DNA of 64,000 nt from positions 16,068,001-16,132,000 of the forward strand of contig NW_026622886.1 in NCBI RefSeq assembly GCF_023065955.2, read 5' to 3'. Every line of letters starts with the position of its first letter. The first letter of the stretch is position 1. This DNA comes from Ursus arctos. Lineage: Eukaryota; Chordata; Mammalia; Carnivora; Ursidae. The notes below the pieces were generated by a model. That model was not told the origin of the DNA, did no database searches, and saw only the letters and a list, made by a program, of their open reading frames with translations. Position numbers and translations under genes: made by a program. This document shows, piece after piece, positions 63,291 through 64,000 of the stretch.

Positions 63291-63424
63291 CTGAGCAGCT
63301 CTCTGGTTATATGAGCAAGTTGCACTGATTACCTGGAAGTAGGTTTTGCAACTCTTTTAAAGAAGGCAGCCTGTCCTCCCCAGTCCTATGAACACTGCCC
63401 ACTCGGGACATCTGTGCTGTAAAG

Positions 63425-63535
63425 ATGTGTCTAATTTGTGAACTTGGGCATATCTCACAACCTCTCTGGGCCTTGGTTTCTTAGTTTGTAGAAAGTATTC
63501 CTGCAAACTTGTGAGGGAGATAGATGAGTAAACGG
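63425..63535 (+). repeat. MIR fragment
   Basis: 'tgtgaacttgggcatatctc', 'acaacctctctgggccttgg' and 'tgtgagggagatagatgagt' are plus MIR. Confidence 0.8.
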
Positions 63536-63594
63536 ATAAATTATGCCAGGGTACTTTTAGATGTGTGCCCAGAACAGCCACCAGAAGGGCCAAA

Positions 63595-64000
63595 ATGAAA
63601 CAGATAACATGAAGTGTTGGTGAGGATGTGGAACAAAAGAAACTCTCATACACTGCTGGTGGGTGTGGAGGTCGGTACGGCCACTTTGGAAAGCGCTTTA
63701 GCATCATCTGCTCAAGATGAAAGAACACATACTTTATGACCCAGTACCGTCATCTCCAGGAGTATACCAGCAGGAATGTGCATGTGCATTTAACCAAAAG
63801 ACTTGCACAAGAATGTTCATAGCAGCATATAGCCCCCAAATGGGAACAAGATAAATACTGTCTATGATAAATTGGAAAAAATCCCCCGGTATGTTCACTT
63901 AATGAAATACTTTGTGGGAATGAGAAAAAATGAACTCCAAACACATGGATAAATCTTACAAAAATAGTATTGAACCAAAGAAGCCAGGCACAAAAGAGTA
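63595..64000 (+). mobile_element. Ancient L1M ORF2 end, continues off right edge
   Basis: 'gtgttggtgaggatgtggaa', 'ctctcatacactgctggtgg', 'gaatgttcatagcagcatat' and 'acacatggataaatcttaca' encode the decayed ORF2 C-terminal region in plus orientation. The minus ORFs at 63357-63944 are shadows. The 3' end lies outside the window. Confidence 0.88.

Noticed and set aside
1..64000. A novel multi-gene system (defence locus, biosynthetic cluster, provirus)
   Set aside because: No host coding gene, no ERV gag/pol/env reading frame and no bacterial features were seen; LTRs here are solitary MaLR fossils.

Overview
This is vertebrate nuclear DNA from a caniform carnivore. The diagnostic signal is about two dozen tRNA-Lys-derived SINEC elements, with the head 'gcgcctgggtggctcag' on one strand or a 'gattttatttattt' tail and 'ccacccaggcgcccc' head on the other. 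Most have clear target-site duplications. Several carry the 'gacagccagcgagag' body that I associate with arctoids (bears, seals, mustelids). I did not see the dog SINEC_Cf or felid SINE heads, so an arctoid is the best inference; the species cannot be told from this window. L1 copies of carnivore type, ancient L1M, L2, MIR, MaLR LTRs and hAT fossils complete the repeat content. || I find no host protein-coding gene, exon, rRNA or tRNA gene. The only recognisable coding sequence is LINE-1: the 5' half of a 5'-complete L1 (1-2228, minus strand, running off the left edge), an L1 3' end with an open ORF2 tail (2519-3382), a decayed L1 split by a SINE (47891-49380), and older fragments. The window reads as a gene desert or a very large intron. 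|| Layout: 1-3.4 kb L1; 3.5-15 kb mixed SINE/L2/MIR with a repeat-free block near 5.7-6.0 kb; 15.8-23.3 kb four MaLR LTRs, hAT fossils, SINEs and a textbook CTCF motif at 20631; 23.9-30.6 kb old L1 and L2; 30.95-33.2 kb a roughly 2.2 kb repeat-free block starting with a CpG cluster; 33.6-41.3 kb SINEs, MIR and a long L2; 42.4-43.0 kb another repeat-free block; 44-56 kb L1, L2, MIR and unassigned sequence; 56.4-57.5 kb CA/TG satellites; 57.0-58.3 kb two repeat-free blocks; 59.5-62.8 kb a dense MIR run containing a 134-bp CpG cluster at 61.7 kb; 62.87-63.25 kb a last repeat-free block; then an L1M running off the right edge. || If this DNA has a host function, the candidates are the repeat-free AT-rich blocks with homeodomain/POU-type motifs (possible developmental enhancers), the CTCF motif and the small CpG clusters. 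Conservation cannot be measured here, so these are hypotheses. Repeat family names come from memory of consensus sequences; strand and boundaries are approximate except where target-site duplications (TSDs) are given.
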